Shown here: positions 41,726 to 43,740 of the stretch, in pieces
How positions within the stretch are numbered: the first letter of the stretch is position 1
Layout of the letters: each line of letters begins with the position of its first letter
Assembly (NCBI GenBank): GCA_022013685.1
Contig: JAKLPV010000093.1
Location: forward strand, 1-43,740
Direction of reading: 5' to 3'
DNA: 43,740 nucleotides
From: Anaerolineae bacterium
GTDB taxonomy: Bacteria; Chloroflexota; Anaerolineae; Anaerolineales; Villigracilaceae
The notes under the pieces: generated by a model
What the model saw: the letters and a program-made list of their open reading frames with translations, nothing else
Database searches by the model: none
What the model was told of the DNA's origin: nothing
Translations under genes and position numbers: made by a program

Positions 41726-43740
41726 ATGAACAATATAAAACAAACCACCACAAATAATATCCCCTTGTGGTTTAGATTAATAATCATCATGTTTTTTATT
41801 GGGATCTGCGGATTATCATTCCTGGCCATCTTAATGCCGCCCCGCAGTTATTTTGGGTTTTCACATGAATTCATAGTTGGAACATTATTTGGCGGCCTTT
41901 TGCTTCTCGCGCCGTTTGTTATTGTGCTTTCTTTTTTTCCAAGAAAATCTTTTGCCAGAATTTCGTATTGGCTGTTTTATAAGTTACGCTGGCTATTATT
42001 CTTTTTTTCACTCTATGCATTTATAGAATACGCCTTACGTTTACCTCTAATTTATTTTGTTTACTTGCAACCGCACCTGAACACTCAAGTAATTTTTAGC
42101 ATTCGTGGTTTAGTCCCATTACTGCTATTAAGTGTTCTTTTCTGGAGCACTTCAACTGCAAAGCATCTTCAAAATCCGTTTACAATCTCACAACAGGAAA
42201 AGTTTTCAAAAATAAAGGAAAATATATCTAACAAAATTACATCAATTGATAGTAGATGGACAGGAATTCTGGCTGCCAGCATCACTCCTGTGATTGTCCT
42301 GGCAGTAATTTATGGGGTTTGGGGTGCAAAATTATCAGACTATTTGCCGATTTTCTGGAACGATGCAACTGGTTATTGGTTGTGGGTAAGACAATTCAGC
42401 CATTATGGCTTTAACAGCGGTTATAACTTTGCAAACGAATTAATGCCAGCGGCTTCGTTCAATCGATTTGGCGAAGGGTCGCCTGTTTTTGTCTATCTTT
42501 ATGGGGTGATTGGGCGTATTGTAGGTTGGACACCACAACTACCCATCTTGATCAACTTCGGTCTGATTACAGCTTCCGTCTATATTTTTTCTCGAACCAG
42601 ACAATTCGACAACAGCCAAAACCTTGTGGTATTCATTATTCTGCTTGTTTCCTGGCCAATCTTGCTTTTCCTGCCAACCACATCTCACGAAACCCTGAAT
42701 CAAGCCATTGCAATCGGCATGGCCGGCATTTTTTTACCCACGCAGCAGGGGAAAAATATCGGCAATGGGAAAAAAATTATTTTCGTACTTTTTGTTTTCT
42801 TTGCAGGCCTTGTACGCTTATCCTGGGTCATATTATTCTTTCCATTATTGTTTTTTTATTTTCAGGGGAGCTTATTCCGCAAGATTTTATTAAGTGGGGT
42901 GATTGGAGGAACATTATCAGTAGCTATCGTATTGGTCATCCGTTATCTTGTGCCACCAGTCAACAATTCCATTTTTGCGACTTTAGGCGGTAACAACCCA
43001 TCAATTTTTATTGCTATCCTGGAACACTTCCTAAGAGAATTTCGGGATTTGGTCAGGCCCGGACACGTGACCCCCGGATTAGCAACGATCTTTATTGTCA
43101 TGATTTTATTGGGATACAGTATTCTGGATCTATCAAATAAAATCGGTCAGAAACAGCCCATTGAAACGCTACTCAAATCGCAGGCTTTTTTTGACTTTTA
43201 TAACATGGCAACCCTGCTTCTTGCAGGAATGACGCTTTATCTCGCAGACGGCTTTTATCGAGTGTTTTTTCCTCCTTTAATGATCAGCATTTTTATGCAA
43301 ATCGCGCAAAGGAATTATAGATTTATCAAAATCATGGTTATTTTTAGTCTTCTCTTTGCCCCATTAATGGCTACTTACAATAATGACTTGCATGGAACAA
43401 AAATCAACTATACCGATAAAATGGAAGAAGTTTCTGCTTCGAAACCGATACTCGACAGTTTGGTGGTATTCAACGAAACAACAAATAATCCTTGGTGCAA
43501 TACCATCCTAATCACATTAGCTTTTTATGATGGCAGGCTCACTGCTCTGAATCCCGGGATTGGTATATCCTACATCCTGTTCCATCCTCTGGAGACAATA
43601 CCCATCCAATCTCATTACTTGCTGTTAGCACAGGAAGATCACGACAAATTGCTTGAAGAATATAATCTCAGGGCTGTCCAGTTGGCTTCCCTGCCAATTG
43701 GCAACCTCTACCAAAATCTAGACTCAGACTGTAAACCATA
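41726..43740 (+). CDS. polytopic membrane protein, possible GT-C glycosyltransferase, cut by right edge
   Basis: An open frame of 671 codons from ATG 41726 to the window end without a stop. The product has at least ten membrane helices (LIIIMFFIGICGLSFLAIL, GLLLLAPFVIVLSFF, LAVIYGVWG, VVFIILLVSWPILLFLP). After the fifth or so comes FWNDATGYWLWVRQFSHYGF, an Asp-containing loop as in GT-C enzymes and related sugar-lipid transferases; the C-terminal 110 residues are soluble (DDHDKLLEEYNL-like). The gene is visibly AT-rich, with many TTA, ATA and AAA codons, unlike its neighbours, which suggests transfer or relaxed selection. No clear ribosome site is seen. Function is not assigned with certainty. 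Confidence 0.82.
   Translation, partial: MNNIKQTTTNNIPLWFRLIIIMFFIGICGLSFLAILMPPRSYFGFSHEFIVGTLFGGLLLLAPFVIVLSFFPRKSFARISYWLFYKLRWLLFFFSLYAFIEYALRLPLIYFVYLQPHLNTQVIFSIRGLVPLLLLSVLFWSTSTAKHLQNPFTISQQEKFSKIKENISNKITSIDSRWTGILAASITPVIVLAVIYGVWGAKLSDYLPIFWNDATGYWLWVRQFSHYGFNSGYNFANELMPAASFNRFGEGSPVFVYLYGVIGRIVGWTPQLPILINFGLITASVYIFSRTRQFDNSQNLVVFIILLVSWPILLFLPTTSHETLNQAIAIGMAGIFLPTQQGKNIGNGKKIIFVLFVFFAGLVRLSWVILFFPLLFFYFQGSLFRKILLSGVIGGTLSVAIVLVIRYLVPPVNNSIFATLGGNNPSIFIAILEHFLREFRDLVRPGHVTPGLATIFIVMILLGYSILDLSNKIGQKQPIETLLKSQAFFDFYNMATLLLAGMTLYLADGFYRVFFPPLMISIFMQIAQRNYRFIKIMVIFSLLFAPLMATYNNDLHGTKINYTDKMEEVSASKPILDSLVVFNETTNNPWCNTILITLAFYDGRLTALNPGIGISYILFHPLETIPIQSHYLLLAQEDHDKLLEEYNLRAVQLASLPIGNLYQNLDSDCKP

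Noticed and set aside
42526-42993. 155-codon plus-strand frame near the right end
   Set aside because: It is a shifted frame within the much longer membrane-protein frame 41726-43740, which has coherent hydrophobic helices throughout.
1-43740. CRISPR arrays, tRNA or rRNA genes, integrases, transposases
   Set aside because: None seen on reading both strands; repeats found are palindromes, not regularly spaced direct repeats.

Overview
The window is a stretch of bacterial chromosome, gene-dense, with moderately high GC except at the right end. I see no rRNA, tRNA, insertion sequence or CRISPR array. The gene content best fits a Chloroflexota bacterium of the Anaerolineae type: lipoproteins with Thr/Pro-rich linkers, a TgpA-like transglutaminase, a fused E1 dehydrogenase, an LRR/CotH protein, a TrpB2 controlled by a T-box, and an M3 oligoendopeptidase. 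This assignment rests on gene content and protein style only; no marker gene settles it.

Layout. 1-1154: a possible partial minus-strand gene at the left edge, then a PAP2 phosphatase (-). 1215-6063: plus-strand run of transglutaminase-like membrane protein, GAF/PAS adenylate cyclase and PlsC-like acyltransferase. 6279-20146: long minus-strand run, read from xpt downwards: xanthine phosphoribosyltransferase, HIT protein, guaA, two small or polytopic membrane proteins, a VWA/FHA protein, a PP2C phosphatase, a fused E1 alpha/beta 2-oxoacid dehydrogenase, an FmdB zinc ribbon, a Na+/Ca2+ exchanger, hutI, and a 7TM-PAS-GGDEF protein whose signature is degenerate (GGAKF). 20261-25124: plus-strand housekeeping genes maf, a MecA-like PBP2, rsgA and holB. 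25226-34225: minus-strand run of NfeD/ClpP-class protease, a winged-helix-like protein, an unknown membrane protein, FkbM methyltransferase, DUF4956 membrane protein, VTC polyphosphate polymerase domain, giant LRR-CotH surface protein and a glycosyltransferase. 34348-35043: ICMT-like methyltransferase (+). 35150-36545: TauE/SafE exporter and an Rrf2 regulator (-). 36674-41624: consensus promoter, Trp-specific T-box, a 58-codon small ORF, trpB2, a lipoprotein and pepF (+). 41726-end: AT-rich polytopic membrane protein cut by the window edge.

How the genes work together. xpt and guaA form a purine salvage and GMP-synthesis pair. The VWA/FHA and PP2C genes share an ATGA overlap and look like a phospho-threonine signalling module without a kinase in view. 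The DUF4956, VTC, LRR-CotH and glycosyltransferase genes are almost contiguous and form the best candidate here for an incompletely described system: a membrane-linked polyphosphate polymerase coupled to a large exported kinase-fold protein. The Rrf2 gene and the TauE gene both carry the same inverted repeat, AAAGTCTA-N9-TAGACTTT, next to their starts, so a small autoregulated sulfur-related regulon can be proposed directly from sequence. The trpB2 leader contains all main T-box landmarks, with a UGG specifier and a UGGC bulge that matches the G73 discriminator of bacterial tRNA-Trp.

Several intergenic regions carry short palindromes that recur: three hairpins with a conserved TCTCC(T/A)GA core but different stems, and three copies of a GCGCGAGAT-type palindrome.
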